Origin: Verrucomicrobiota bacterium
GTDB lineage: Bacteria; Verrucomicrobiota; Verrucomicrobiia; Opitutales; Opitutaceae
NCBI GenBank assembly: GCA_023399155.1
Contig: JAEWQP010000022.1
Coordinates: forward strand, 310,001-374,000
Length of the DNA stretch: 64,000 nt
Direction: 5' to 3'
Shown here in pieces: positions 35,536 to 44,056 of this stretch; position 1 is the stretch's first letter; each line of letters opens with the position of its first letter. The notes beneath the pieces are model-generated. The model saw only the letters and a program-made list of their open reading frames with translations. It had not been told where the DNA came from and made no database searches. Made by a program: the position numbers and the translations under genes.

Positions 35536-35951
35536 CGGATGGAAACGCGGTGGCGAATGGCTGGAACGGTTGATGGGAGGAGAGAAGGGCGCGCTGGGGT
35601 AAAAGGCGCCTCGTTTTTGCGTGCCGCTGGGAGCGCGAAAAACGAAACGCGATCGGTATCAAAGAGCGGTCCGCGCGAGGCAAACTCGAATCTGCTTTTT
35701 TGACGGAAAAGATTTTCGTGAATGTTCGAACGCGGTTCCGGCGCAGCTGATGCTGTCGCATGCTCGTTGAATTTTGTGTTCGCGTGGACGGCGCTTGCAT
35801 GGTTGCCGCACTCCTGAACGCGAGCGGACAAACGCGGCGTGCGCTCGCCGCGTGCCGAGGTGTGCTCCGCGTGTGCTCGCCGCGTGTCGAGGTGTGCTCC
35901 GCGTGTGCGCGGCGCGCAGGGGAGCACCCTGTCGGGCGCCTCCGGAACCGT
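35536..35951. other. 416-base leader upstream of the ribonucleotide reductase gene
   Basis: The part nearest the gene (35600-35780) is clearly richer in A and T than its surroundings and probably holds the promoter. The far part holds a 2 x 32-bp tandem repeat. No cobalamin riboswitch box or NrdR box was found by eye, and no open frame is convincing. Confidence 0.45.
35843..35906. repeat. Tandem repeat, two 32-bp units
   Basis: Unit one (35843-35874) and unit two (35875-35906) differ at one base. Each begins GCTCGCCGCGTG and ends TGCTCCGCGTGT. A partial earlier unit may begin near 35835. The repeat lies between the tatA stop codon and the AT-rich part of the nrdJ leader. Confidence 0.85.
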
Positions 35952-36350
35952 TCAGGACGGGTCGCCCGGCCGCGGGCGCGCGTCGCTGTCTGCGACATCG
36001 GTGTCCGCCGCCGGTCGTTCGCGCGGGGCCGGCTCGTTGAATTCAACGGGACGCGCCGGCGCCGCCTGCATCGGATCCTGCGCCACCGACGGTGGAGGCG
36101 ACGCGTCGCGAAACGCGCGCTGTTGCACCGGCGGCCGCAGCCTCGGTCGCGCGGGTTCCTCGTAGAAGACCTCGCGGATGTTTTCCTCCACGCTGCTCGT
36201 GGCGCGCTTGAACTCGCGGATCGCGCGACCGATGCCGCGGCCGATCTCCGGCATGCGCTTCGATCCGAACAACAGAAGCACGACGAGCCCGATGACGAAC
36301 AACTCGGGGCCGCCGAGTCCGTCGAGGAGCGCGAGGATGCTGCTGTTCAT
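35952..36350 (-). CDS. tatA: Sec-independent translocase subunit TatA/E
   Basis: The product has 132 residues from the ATG at 36350. An upstream in-frame extension lacks TatA features. The short transmembrane helix (about 14-29, PELFVIGLVVLLLFGSKRMPE) leads into the amphipathic helix (IGRGIGRAIREFKRA) that lines the twin-arginine pore. The C-terminal half is Pro/Arg-rich and disordered. TatA polymerises with TatBC to export folded proteins. tatB and tatC are not in the window, and the gene stands alone. Confidence 0.92.
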   Translation of the reverse strand: MNSSILALLDGLGGPELFVIGLVVLLLFGSKRMPEIGRGIGRAIREFKRATSSVEENIREVFYEEPARPRLRPPVQQRAFRDASPPPSVAQDPMQAAPARPVEFNEPAPRERPAADTDVADSDARPRPGDPS

Positions 36351-36647
36351 GCCTGCAACAAAGGCGGACCGCCGCTGCTTGTCCACTCGAACCCCCGGTT
36401 TCGCCTGCGCGGGTTTTGCGACGGGAAGGACACAGAGCCCCCAAATTTGGGTGGTTGGTGACGTTGCGGGCATCGGCGCCGGCGGATGCACTCATCGACG
36501 TTTGCGAGACTTCCGGCCTGAACCCCATTGGCTGGGGTGGCGCGCTGGGGTGGGGAGCAACAATCCCCGGCGCGCCACCACATTCGCGAGAGCTCCGGCG
36601 AAAACCGGATTGCGTGCGCGCCGTGCGCCCCTCTCTCTCCAAACTGC
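36351..36647. other. Divergent spacer between tatA and the DUF485 gene
   Basis: 297 bases hold the promoters of two divergent genes. No gene, repeat or named RNA motif is visible. Confidence 0.4.
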
Positions 36648-36986
36648 ATGTCCGCCCCCAATCCCCCCACGGACGATGTCGTGCACAGCGAGGCGTTTCT
36701 GCGCTCGCTTATGCGCCGCCAGCTCGTCCTTTCGATAACCTCTGCCTCGGCGTTTCTCGTCGTGCTGTTCGGGCTGCCGATCGCCAATTACTTGGCGCCC
36801 GAGATCATGGCCACCCGCGTGGCCGGTTTCACGCTCTCCTGGCTCCTCCTCGGCGTGCTTTTCTTCCCGGCCGTATGGGCCATTTCCTACCTCTTCATCC
36901 GCCGCTCGATCTCCCTTGAGGACGACGAGGTGGCCCAGGCGCGCAGCGCCCGAAAGGAGGGAGCTGAGCCATGGACGTCGCGTTGA
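36648..36986 (+). CDS. DUF485 membrane protein
   Basis: The product has 112 residues from the ATG at 36648. The sequence RSLMRRQLVLSITSASAFLVV and the second membrane helix (FTLSWLLLGVLFFPAVWAISYLFI) are the DUF485 (YjcH-like) pattern. DUF485 proteins are encoded directly before acetate/solute:Na+ symporters, as here, where the genes overlap by 16 bases. They probably help assembly or activity of the symporter. The exact function is not established. Confidence 0.88.
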   Translation: MSAPNPPTDDVVHSEAFLRSLMRRQLVLSITSASAFLVVLFGLPIANYLAPEIMATRVAGFTLSWLLLGVLFFPAVWAISYLFIRRSISLEDDEVAQARSARKEGAEPWTSR

Positions 36987-38770
36987 CCGCACCGCTCGCG
37001 CTCCTCGGCGGGGTCGATCCCTGGATCTTCGCCTTCTCGTTCATCACCGTGGTCGCGACGGTCTGGATGGGCTTTCGCTCCGCCCGGAAATCGAAGACCG
37101 CGAGCGATTATTTCGTCGCGGGACGTTCCGTTTCCGTGGGCTGGAACGCCTCCGCCATCTCCGGCGAATATCTTTCCGCCGCGTCGTTCATGGGCGTCGC
37201 CGGCATGGTCATGTCGAGCGGCTATGACGCGCTGTGGTATCCCGTGTGTTACGCCTGTGGATACCTCTTTCTCCTCCTGTTCATCGCCGGTCCGTTGCGC
37301 CGGTTCGGTGCCTACACCATTCCCGATTTTGCGGAGGGCCGCTTTGATTCGCCGCTCTTCCGCAAGATCGCGGTCTGCTTCGTCCTGTTCATCGGCTTCT
37401 TCTACACCATGCCGCAGATGAAGGGCGCCGGCACGACGCTCGCCTACATCTTTCCGGGAATGCCCTACTGGGGCGGCGTGGTGCTGGTCGGCGCGGTGAT
37501 CACTCTGAACGTCGCCCTCGGCGGCATGAAGGGGATCACGCTGGTGCAGGCGTTCCAGTACTGGCTGAAGATGTTCGCGATCAGCGTGCCGGTGTTCGTG
37601 CTGCTCTCCGTCTACGGCTTCTACAGCACGCAGCTCGCGGCCAACGCCGCGCCGGGCCAGCCGGCGGCCGAGGTCCAGACCGCGGCCGATGCGCTCGGGC
37701 GCGCGCCGCTGGTCGAGCGCGCCCCGCCTGACGAGACGTGGATCGCGCCGTTCGGTCCGCTCACCACGAAGGCTGCCAAGGCCGCGGGCCTCTCCGACGA
37801 GGAGGCAAGGCCCTACTCGCTGCTCTACACGTACTCGCTCATCATCGCGCTCGTCTGCGGCACGGCCGGGCTGCCGCACATCCTGGTGCGGTTCTACACC
37901 AACCCGGACGGCGTCGCCGCCAAGCGCACCACCATGTGGGTGATGATCCTGATCGGCGTGTTCTACGTCTTCCCGCCGGTGTTCGGCGTGCTCGGACGGA
38001 ATTTCATGCCCGAGCTCTACACCGGGCTCTCCGGTATCCGCGGAACGGATCAGGTGGTGCTGAAACTCCCGACCATCCTTGGGGCGCACTATGGCGCGCT
38101 CGGCTCGATCCTGAGCGGCATCACCTGCGCGGGTGCGTTCGCCGCCTTCATGAGCACGTTCAGCGGGCTGCTCGTCTCGATGACCGGCGCGCTCGCCCAC
38201 GATGTCTACGGTCGCATGCTCAAGCCCCACGCCACCGCGATGGAACGCATGCGCATGTTCAAGATCGCCGCCGTGCTGATCGGCGCGGTCGCGATCGGCC
38301 TCGGCACGCTGGTCGAGACGCTCGAGATCAATTTCATGGTCGGCCAGGCCTTTGCCATCGCGTCGGCGAGCTACTTCCCGCTGCTCTTCATGAGCGTGTG
38401 GTGGCGCGGCATGACCATGCGCGGCGCCGCGACCGGCATGCTCGTCGGGGGGTTGAGCGCGCTCGCCGCAGCCACGCTGACGAACGCCAGCACGCTGGCG
38501 CTCGATCCCGGGCCCATGGGCCGGGTGTTCGCGGTCTTCGCGCCTCTCAATGCGTTCTGGAAGGAGCATCCGCTCCTGCGCATCCTCTGCGAACAGCCCG
38601 CGATCTGGGCCGTGCCGCTCGCGATCAGCCTCATGATCATCGTGTCTAAGGCGACGGCTGCGTGCGTGCCGCGCGATGTTCGCATGAAGATGCTCGTGTT
38701 GCACGCCCCGGAAAAGCTCGGTCTCAAACAGGAGTACATCCAGGAACACCAGGCGGGCGCCGGGCACTGA
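36971..38770 (+). CDS. Sodium:solute symporter, ActP-like
   Basis: This 599-residue polytopic protein of the SSS family has about 13 helices. The signature stretches NASAISGEYLSAASFMGVAGM, GCTIPDF-like AYTIPDFAEGRF and ITCAGAFAAFMSTFSGLLVSM resemble ActP, which imports acetate and other short monocarboxylates. The preceding DUF485 gene supports an ActP-type role. A hydrophilic insert (about 220-275) is larger than in E. coli ActP. The substrate could also be pyruvate, propionate or lactate. Confidence 0.88.
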   Translation: MDVALTAPLALLGGVDPWIFAFSFITVVATVWMGFRSARKSKTASDYFVAGRSVSVGWNASAISGEYLSAASFMGVAGMVMSSGYDALWYPVCYACGYLFLLLFIAGPLRRFGAYTIPDFAEGRFDSPLFRKIAVCFVLFIGFFYTMPQMKGAGTTLAYIFPGMPYWGGVVLVGAVITLNVALGGMKGITLVQAFQYWLKMFAISVPVFVLLSVYGFYSTQLAANAAPGQPAAEVQTAADALGRAPLVERAPPDETWIAPFGPLTTKAAKAAGLSDEEARPYSLLYTYSLIIALVCGTAGLPHILVRFYTNPDGVAAKRTTMWVMILIGVFYVFPPVFGVLGRNFMPELYTGLSGIRGTDQVVLKLPTILGAHYGALGSILSGITCAGAFAAFMSTFSGLLVSMTGALAHDVYGRMLKPHATAMERMRMFKIAAVLIGAVAIGLGTLVETLEINFMVGQAFAIASASYFPLLFMSVWWRGMTMRGAATGMLVGGLSALAAATLTNASTLALDPGPMGRVFAVFAPLNAFWKEHPLLRILCEQPAIWAVPLAISLMIIVSKATAACVPRDVRMKMLVLHAPEKLGLKQEYIQEHQAGAGH

Positions 38771-38776
38771 CGCCGG

Positions 38777-38805
38777 GGCGAGCGCGCGGACCGACGGCGC
38801 TCGCC
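38777..38805. terminator. Hairpin between convergent genes
   Basis: The arms GGCGAGCGC and GCGCTCGCC (9 bp, perfect) surround an 11-base loop, beginning 6 bases after the symporter stop. There is no T-run. A bidirectional or Rho-assisted terminator is likely. Confidence 0.5.
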
Positions 38806-38833
38806 GCTCGCGGTCCCGCGGCGGCGGAAGGAT

Positions 38834-39832
38834 TCAGCCCCGGGACTGCGACGACGAATCCCCGACGCGCGGGAAAAATCTGGCCTCCCGATACCGGGTC
38901 ATCATGAGGCCATCCTCCCAGTCCTCGAGACGGGGAAGGATGCGGGCGTCGAGGTACTCGGCGAGGAGCCATTCGGCAAACCTGCCGCCGGCCTCGTGCG
39001 CGAGGGGATAGCCACCGCCGAAGCGCGGATTGATCTCGATCACCGTGACGCGCTGGGTCGACGCCTCCCAGAACATCTGGATGTTCAGCGGGCCGCGTGC
39101 GCCCGGAAGCGATTCGCTGATGCGCCGGGCCGGATCCATCAGCGCGGGGATCCGCGCAGTGCGTGCGCGCACGACCTCGCCATCACCGGTGAGGATGCGC
39201 TCGTGCGGAATCTCGGCGAGGCAGCGACCGTCCCGTGCGACGTAGGTGTTGACCGTGTATTCAATGCCTGGAGCACAGGTTTGGATGATCCAGGATCCCG
39301 GCAGGTCGGCGAGGTCGGCCGGCCGGCGGCACACGCGGACCCCGCGGCTGCCGCTTCCACGCGGGTCCTTCGCGACCAGCGGGAAGCAGCCTGCCAGCGC
39401 ATGCGACGGAAGTTGTGCGACGGTGCACTGCCCCGGCACGGGAAAACCGAGGGACTCAAGCCAGGCGTGCATGGCGAGCTTGTCGTGGCAGGTCGCGATG
39501 GTCTCGCTGGCCGAGACGGCGAGAAGGATGCCGTTCGCGGCGAAGCGCTCGCGCAAGCGCGCGAGCGTCGGGAGGTCGTCGTGCCGCGACGGCACGATCA
39601 TGCCGACCCCCGCCTCCCGTGCCCACGCGAGGAGCCGTTCCGCCGCTGCCTCATCCTCGATCGCACCACCCGGCCCGCGCGCCGCGCAGTGCTCGGCGGC
39701 CGGCGAGTATGGATCGGACTCCCAGCAGAGGAGCCTCGTCTCGCGCGCGGCAGTCGCGGCGGCGAGGACGCGAGTCAGTGCGACTTTCGAGCCGGGAGAA
39801 AGGAGCAGAACGTGCTTGGCAGCGGCTGACAT
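38834..39832 (-). CDS. ATP-grasp ligase of carbamoyl-phosphate-synthase-like type
   Basis: The protein has 332 residues. The N-terminal pre-ATP-grasp fold (HVLLLSPGSKVALTRVL) is followed by the ATP-grasp domain, where FPLVAKDPRGSGSRGV is the glycine-rich ATP loop and VTVIEINPRFGGGYPLAHEAGG holds the metal-binding Glu/Asn. Such enzymes join a carboxylate to an amine through an acyl phosphate. Stand-alone members are common in surface-sugar and flagellin-modification clusters, where their substrates are mostly unknown. It lies downstream of the transglutaminase-like gene on the same strand (93 bases apart), and both follow flagellin. Confidence 0.88.
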   Translation of the reverse strand: MSAAAKHVLLLSPGSKVALTRVLAAATAARETRLLCWESDPYSPAAEHCAARGPGGAIEDEAAAERLLAWAREAGVGMIVPSRHDDLPTLARLRERFAANGILLAVSASETIATCHDKLAMHAWLESLGFPVPGQCTVAQLPSHALAGCFPLVAKDPRGSGSRGVRVCRRPADLADLPGSWIIQTCAPGIEYTVNTYVARDGRCLAEIPHERILTGDGEVVRARTARIPALMDPARRISESLPGARGPLNIQMFWEASTQRVTVIEINPRFGGGYPLAHEAGGRFAEWLLAEYLDARILPRLEDWEDGLMMTRYREARFFPRVGDSSSQSRG

Positions 39833-39925
39833 CAGGCCCGGCGGCGGTGATGTCGCGGGGCGCCCGCCATGTGAGGCGCAGCGACGGAAAACTTCGAGAG
39901 CAAAACCGGTGGGGAATCCCGCGGG

Positions 39926-40558
39926 TCAGCCCACCAGCGAAAGGACACGCTCGGACGGCGCCATCTGCAGTGGCGCACGCCGGTAGTCGGCGTTGAGCAG
40001 CCCGATGCGATAGAGCACGTCGGTGTCGACGGCGACGGGATGGTACTGGTGGCTCGTTTCCTGGGCTGGGTCGGCGATGATCACGGCGCCGACCAAGTGG
40101 CGTCTGTTCTGCACGATTCCCACGGTCGACAGCCAGGAGGGGTCGACGATCTCGGCGGAAGGGAGCGTCGCCCAGGCATGGACGTTCATGCTCTGCCGGT
40201 CCCGGATGCCCTCCGCCAGCCAGAGGCGCACGTCGTCGGGGCTGAACTGATACACGGGCTCGTCCTGGTACGACATCCAACCGAGCGTGAATATCGCGTC
40301 CAGGCCAGCGCCGCGCAGGAATCCGACAAACTCGTTGGTGATGTGCATGCACCGGCCCGCGATGCCATCGTCGTCACGTGAACAGATGTTGAGCCGGGCC
40401 CATTCGAGCACCACGTCGGAGAATTCCGCGCTGACAAGGGGCGGCGTCGGATCGAAGCCGGAGCGAGTGGTGCATCCGAGTTCGCGGGCGAACGCGACCG
40501 CGCGCTGCATGGCGGCAACATAGCGGTCCGGGGGGTGGGATGGTCGATGGGTCGACAT
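39926..40558 (-). CDS. Transglutaminase-like cysteine protein
   Basis: The protein has 210 residues and no signal peptide. The order Cys70 (GRCMHITNEFVGFLRGAGLDA), His127 (MNVHAWATLP) and Asp139 (IVDPSWLS) matches the transglutaminase-core triad, where the Cys helix leads into an L.G.A.FTLGW-like strand, HAW carries the His and the DP motif the Asp. Family members hydrolyse or transfer on peptide amide bonds, sometimes as proteases or amidases. I infer the family from motifs only. It sits between flagellin and the ATP-grasp gene, so it could belong to filament modification. Confidence 0.65.
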   Translation of the reverse strand: MSTHRPSHPPDRYVAAMQRAVAFARELGCTTRSGFDPTPPLVSAEFSDVVLEWARLNICSRDDDGIAGRCMHITNEFVGFLRGAGLDAIFTLGWMSYQDEPVYQFSPDDVRLWLAEGIRDRQSMNVHAWATLPSAEIVDPSWLSTVGIVQNRRHLVGAVIIADPAQETSHQYHPVAVDTDVLYRIGLLNADYRRAPLQMAPSERVLSLVG

Positions 40559-40587
40559 CGCGGAGGAGAGGCTTGCCGGCTGCGAAA

Positions 40588-40632
40588 GCCCGTCCGACGT
40601 CCCGAGTTTGACCGGAGGGACGCCGGACGGGC
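40588..40632. terminator. Second hairpin downstream of flagellin
   Basis: The 16-base arms 40588-40603 and 40617-40632 pair at 15 positions (GCCCGTCCG...CGGACGGGC) around a 13-base loop. It lies directly beyond the T-run terminator of flagellin and 29 bases before the transglutaminase-like gene. Confidence 0.6.
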
Positions 40633-40634
40633 GG

Positions 40635-40664
40635 AAAAAACGCCGCGTCGGCAGTGACGCGGCG
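40635..40664 (-). terminator. Intrinsic terminator of flagellin
   Basis: On the minus strand a perfect 9-bp stem (CGCCGCGTC/GACGCGGCG) with a 6-base loop is followed by CG-free T residues (six T at 40635-40640). It lies about 35 bases after the flagellin stop codon and should separate flagellin from the genes downstream. Confidence 0.92.
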
Positions 40665-40699
40665 TCTTGAAGGCGGCAGGAAGTCGAAAGGGACTTCTA

Positions 40700-41506
40700 T
40701 TAGCCGAGCAGACGGAGGGCGATCTGGCTCGAGGCGTTCGCCTGGGCCAACATCGCGGTGCCGGACTGCACCAGGATCGAGTAGCGAGCGAGCTGCGTGG
40801 ACTCCTTGGCGACGTCGACGTCCATGATGCGGCTGTTCGCGGCCTCGAGGTTCTGCTTGTTGGCCTGGAGCATCTCGCTGGCGAACGACAGGCGGGAGTA
40901 CTCAGCGCCGTTCTGCGCGCGGCTGGTCGCAACCGACTGGAGGGCGGTCGTGATCTGCGCAGTCGTGAAGCTGGCGTTGGCGAGACTGGCGGCACCCGTG
41001 ATCGTGCTCACCGACGAGGTGAGATTCGCAACGGTGATGTTGACGCTGTCACTTCCGGTCTCGTTGATCTTCACGGCCAACGACGAGCCACTGCCGAACA
41101 CGGCGACGTCGTTGAACTTCTCGTTCGTGATGCTCGTGAGCTGGGACTTGAGCGCGGCGAACTCGGTCTGATAGTTCTCCTTGTCGCTCGTGGACTTGGT
41201 CACGTCCTCACTCAGGGTCTTGAGCTCGGAGATACGATCGAGAACCTTACCGGCGGTCTTGAGCGCGCCGTCCTGCACCTGGAGGAAGGACTGGGCGTTC
41301 GCGACGTTCGTCGAGGCGGCGTCCGTGCGCTTGATGGCGGCGGACAACTTCATCGACACGGCCAAACCGCCCGCGTCGTCCGACGGCTGCACAATTTTGT
41401 AGCCGGACGAAAGGCGATTGAGGCTCTTCTGCAGCATCGAATTGGCAGTCGCGAGATTGCCGTAAGCAGCGGTTGCAGACGAGTTGGTATTGATGACGAC
41501 TGACAT
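40700..41506 (-). CDS. fliC: Flagellin
   Basis: This 268-residue flagellin has conserved N-terminal (INTNSSATAAYGNLATANSM, LNRLSSGYKI, DDAGGLAVSMKL) and C-terminal (SRIMDVDVAKESTQLAR, SGTAMLAQANASSQIALRLLG) D0/D1 helices. The central part is short, so the hypervariable D2/D3 region is almost absent. It is exported unfolded through the flagellar type III system and polymerises into the filament. A GGA-type ribosome site lies 7 bases before the ATG and a sigma-28-like promoter about 100 bases upstream. A strong terminator follows. Maf and pse genes nearby suggest it is glycosylated with pseudaminic acid. Confidence 0.97.
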   Translation of the reverse strand: MSVVINTNSSATAAYGNLATANSMLQKSLNRLSSGYKIVQPSDDAGGLAVSMKLSAAIKRTDAASTNVANAQSFLQVQDGALKTAGKVLDRISELKTLSEDVTKSTSDKENYQTEFAALKSQLTSITNEKFNDVAVFGSGSSLAVKINETGSDSVNITVANLTSSVSTITGAASLANASFTTAQITTALQSVATSRAQNGAEYSRLSFASEMLQANKQNLEAANSRIMDVDVAKESTQLARYSILVQSGTAMLAQANASSQIALRLLG

Positions 41507-41608
41507 GGTGATCTTCCTTGATCTGATGCGACTTCCGTGCCGCGACGGGCCACTGGGTTGTTTGGTGTTGGCCTCACCTGCCGGGAATCCTTTCCCGAAC
41601 GGGTCTGT

Positions 41609-41634
41609 TTATCGGCCGCGCGGGCGATTCTTTA
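41609..41634 (-). promoter_or_regulatory. Sigma-28 (FliA)-type promoter of flagellin
   Basis: On the minus strand it reads TAAA - 14 bases - GCCGATAA. The -10 element is a perfect consensus match. The spacer is one base shorter than the usual 15. It lies 103 bases upstream of the flagellin ATG. Confidence 0.85.
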
Positions 41635-41677
41635 GCTGCAAATCCCGGATCGAGGGGTTTTCCTCAGGGACAAAGTC

Positions 41678-42247
41678 GTGGCGGAAATCTTCCTCGATGG
41701 AGAACACGTTCAGTTTGATGGGCCGACGCCTTCCTCGCTGCCGGCCCTTCTCGCGGTTATTGAGCAGAGCCTCGCCGCGGACGGGCGCGTGCTGGCTGGG
41801 ATGACGATCGACGGGCTTCCCTATGATGGCGGCGTCGAAGCCGTCGCATTCGCAGACGTGCGCCGCGTGGAGATCACCTCGCTTTCCATGCACGAGGCGG
41901 TCGCGCAGGTGGTCGCCGATTGCCGGCGTGCGGCAGCCGGGCTTCGTGAGGTCACCGATCAGTTGGCTGGAGAGGTCCTCGGCGCTCCCTGGTCCGAGGT
42001 GGCGCCGAAACTCGTTTCCGTGGGTGAAGGCATGGCGGGGCTCCTGCAGGGACTCGGAAGCCTCGGAGATCATCGCGACCTCGGTCCTCTCGCCCGGGAT
42101 TTCGAGGCAGGTCTTCACCAATGGATGGATACAGTCGCGGCGCGCGATGCGGGTGGGGTCTGCCTGAGTCTCGACGGGACCATCGGGCCGCTTCTGGAGC
42201 GGATTGGATCGTCGGATGAGTGCAGCCCGGGGACCTCTCGGGCATGA
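41678..42247 (+). CDS. Unknown protein encoded before the Maf glycosyltransferase
   Basis: It encodes 189 residues from a GTG at 41678. The N-terminus looks like a small beta-rich domain (AEIFLDGEHVQFD, MTIDGLPYDG, ADVRRVEIT), followed by long helices (MHEAVAQVVADCRRAAAGLREVTDQL). There is no signal peptide or membrane segment. Its stop codon overlaps the maf start (ATGA), and it is divergent from flagellin. I do not recognise the family. A flagellar accessory role follows from position only. Confidence 0.7.
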   Translation: MAEIFLDGEHVQFDGPTPSSLPALLAVIEQSLAADGRVLAGMTIDGLPYDGGVEAVAFADVRRVEITSLSMHEAVAQVVADCRRAAAGLREVTDQLAGEVLGAPWSEVAPKLVSVGEGMAGLLQGLGSLGDHRDLGPLARDFEAGLHQWMDTVAARDAGGVCLSLDGTIGPLLERIGSSDECSPGTSRA

Positions 42248-44049
42248 GCCTGCTGTCTGAGAATCTCGCGGTGCTGGCGTCACGGTTCGCGGAGAGCGCT
42301 CGCCGGCTCACGGCCGTCCCGGCAGAGCCGGTACGACTTCGCACGCCCGAGGATGCGCAGCGGATCGCGACGCGCTGGCTTTCGGGCCGGCGCATCCGAC
42401 AGGGAGCGCTCCTGGCGATCTCGGGCTTCGGCGATGGCGCGCATGTGCGGCTCCTGCTTTCGGCGCTTCCGGCGCAGGCGCGGGTCTTCGTGGCTGAGGC
42501 GTCTGCAGGGCGCATGCGCTCGGCGCTCGAACAGCGCGATGTTCGGGACGTTCTCGGCGATCCGCGTTTTCTCCTCGGTGTCGGCGAAGTCGGCGACGCG
42601 TTCTTTTGCGTCATCCCCGACGAGCTGACCACCGGGATCACGGACGTGGAGCCGTGGGTCTTCGCTCCTTGTTTCAACGAAGCGCCCGAGTACTACAGTC
42701 GCTTCTTCACGGAGTTTGCGCGATTCGTGGATTTCCGGCGCAAGCTGGAAGGTACGCGCATCGCGGACGCCGCGCTGTGGCAGGCCAACTCGCTCGCAAA
42801 TCTCGAGTCGCTGGCGGACGCGCCCGAGCTGCCGGCACTGGGCGACTTGTTTCGCGGCCGATCCATGGTGCTGGTCTCGGCCGGCCCGTCGCTCGACGAG
42901 TCGCTCGAGTTCTTGCGTGCCGCAAGCCGCGTGGCGGTGATAGTCGCGGTCAACACCTCCTACCGCGCGGTGCGCAACGCCGGTATCGTGCCGCATCTTG
43001 TGCTCGCCGCCGATCCGCGCGAGTTCACCGCCCGGGGCTTCGCGACCGTGCCCGTGGATGGCACCTGGCTCGTGACCACCCCGATCGTGCACCCCGACGT
43101 GGTGCGCCTGTTTCGCGGCCGCACGTTTGTCTGGACCGGGGCGAACGAACTTTTTCTCGAGCTGCGTCGCCGCCTCGGCATGCCGCCAGGTATCCGGATT
43201 GTGGAGCAGGGGACGGTATCGGCCTGCGCCGTCGATCTCGGCATCATCATGGGCTGCGAGCGCATCTGTCTTGTCGGCCAGGACCTCGCCATCCGGCCGG
43301 ATGGGCGCAGCCACGCGGCGGACTCGTTCTACACGGACATGAACGCCAATCGTGTCGACCCGCAGGATTGCAGGCGCCTGCCTGGCAACACCCTGCCCGA
43401 AGTCCTGGTCGAGTCGAAGCTCCACATCTACCTCAAAACCTTCGAGCAACTCGCGGTGCACCGGCCGCACATGAAGTTCTGCAACACCGCGCGACTCGGC
43501 GCGCGCATCGAGGGGATCCCGTACATGCCGTTCGACGAGGCGCTTCGATGGCTCGGCGGCAAGTCGACGAGCGGGGCACCGGATGCGCTGGCGAAACGCC
43601 ATCGCACGGGCGGCCCCTTCACGATCGGCTCGAGCCGGGTGCGCGCCATGCTCGCCTCCACCGCGGTTTTTGCCCGCGACGTCCTCCGCCTGGCGCTCAA
43701 GGCCGCGGCGAAATGCGAACCGCTGGTCGAGGATACGATGCGCGAGGACGAACACTCAGCCGCGAAGTTCGCTCCCGTCTTCGAGGCCGTGGACGCACTG
43801 CGGGCGCATGTGGAGGCCCACGCGGACGACTATGCCATCCTCGAGGCCGGGCGAACCCGCCTCGAACTCCACAAGGCCCGCTCCCTGGTGAACAACCTTC
43901 CCGCAGGGCTGGGGCCGAATCTCCGGCGCTTTCTTCTCGAGCGCGAGTACGCCTGGGCCCTGGCGGAAGGCGCGTGGTTCCTGCTCAACCAGCTCGATGC
44001 CACCAGGCTCGAGGGGGCCGCTGACGATCGAATCGCGAAAACCGTGTAA
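42244..44049 (+). CDS. Motility-associated factor glycosyltransferase (Maf, DUF115)
   Basis: The product has 601 residues from the ATG at 42244, coupled to the previous gene by ATGA (a GTG at 42220 is also in frame). The central DUF115/MptE-like domain is visible in SMVLVSAGPSLDESLEFL, AVNTSYRAVRNAGIVPHLVLAADP and RICLVGQDLAIRPDGRSHA. Maf proteins transfer CMP-activated nonulosonic acids (pseudaminic or legionaminic acid) to Ser/Thr of flagellin before export. The pse genes 4-8 kb away would provide the sugar, and flagellin is encoded next door on the other strand. Confidence 0.9.
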   Translation: MSLLSENLAVLASRFAESARRLTAVPAEPVRLRTPEDAQRIATRWLSGRRIRQGALLAISGFGDGAHVRLLLSALPAQARVFVAEASAGRMRSALEQRDVRDVLGDPRFLLGVGEVGDAFFCVIPDELTTGITDVEPWVFAPCFNEAPEYYSRFFTEFARFVDFRRKLEGTRIADAALWQANSLANLESLADAPELPALGDLFRGRSMVLVSAGPSLDESLEFLRAASRVAVIVAVNTSYRAVRNAGIVPHLVLAADPREFTARGFATVPVDGTWLVTTPIVHPDVVRLFRGRTFVWTGANELFLELRRRLGMPPGIRIVEQGTVSACAVDLGIIMGCERICLVGQDLAIRPDGRSHAADSFYTDMNANRVDPQDCRRLPGNTLPEVLVESKLHIYLKTFEQLAVHRPHMKFCNTARLGARIEGIPYMPFDEALRWLGGKSTSGAPDALAKRHRTGGPFTIGSSRVRAMLASTAVFARDVLRLALKAAAKCEPLVEDTMREDEHSAAKFAPVFEAVDALRAHVEAHADDYAILEAGRTRLELHKARSLVNNLPAGLGPNLRRFLLEREYAWALAEGAWFLLNQLDATRLEGAADDRIAKTV

Positions 44050-44056
44050 ACCCGGC

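Noticed and set aside
35536..35951. Cobalamin riboswitch or NrdR boxes before nrdJ
   Set aside because: I could not find a B12 box or paired NrdR boxes by eye. Absence is not proven without a covariance search.
36887..38767. 626-residue minus-strand open frame opposite the symporter
   Set aside because: It is His/Arg/Glu-rich antisense sequence. The symporter on the plus strand is complete.
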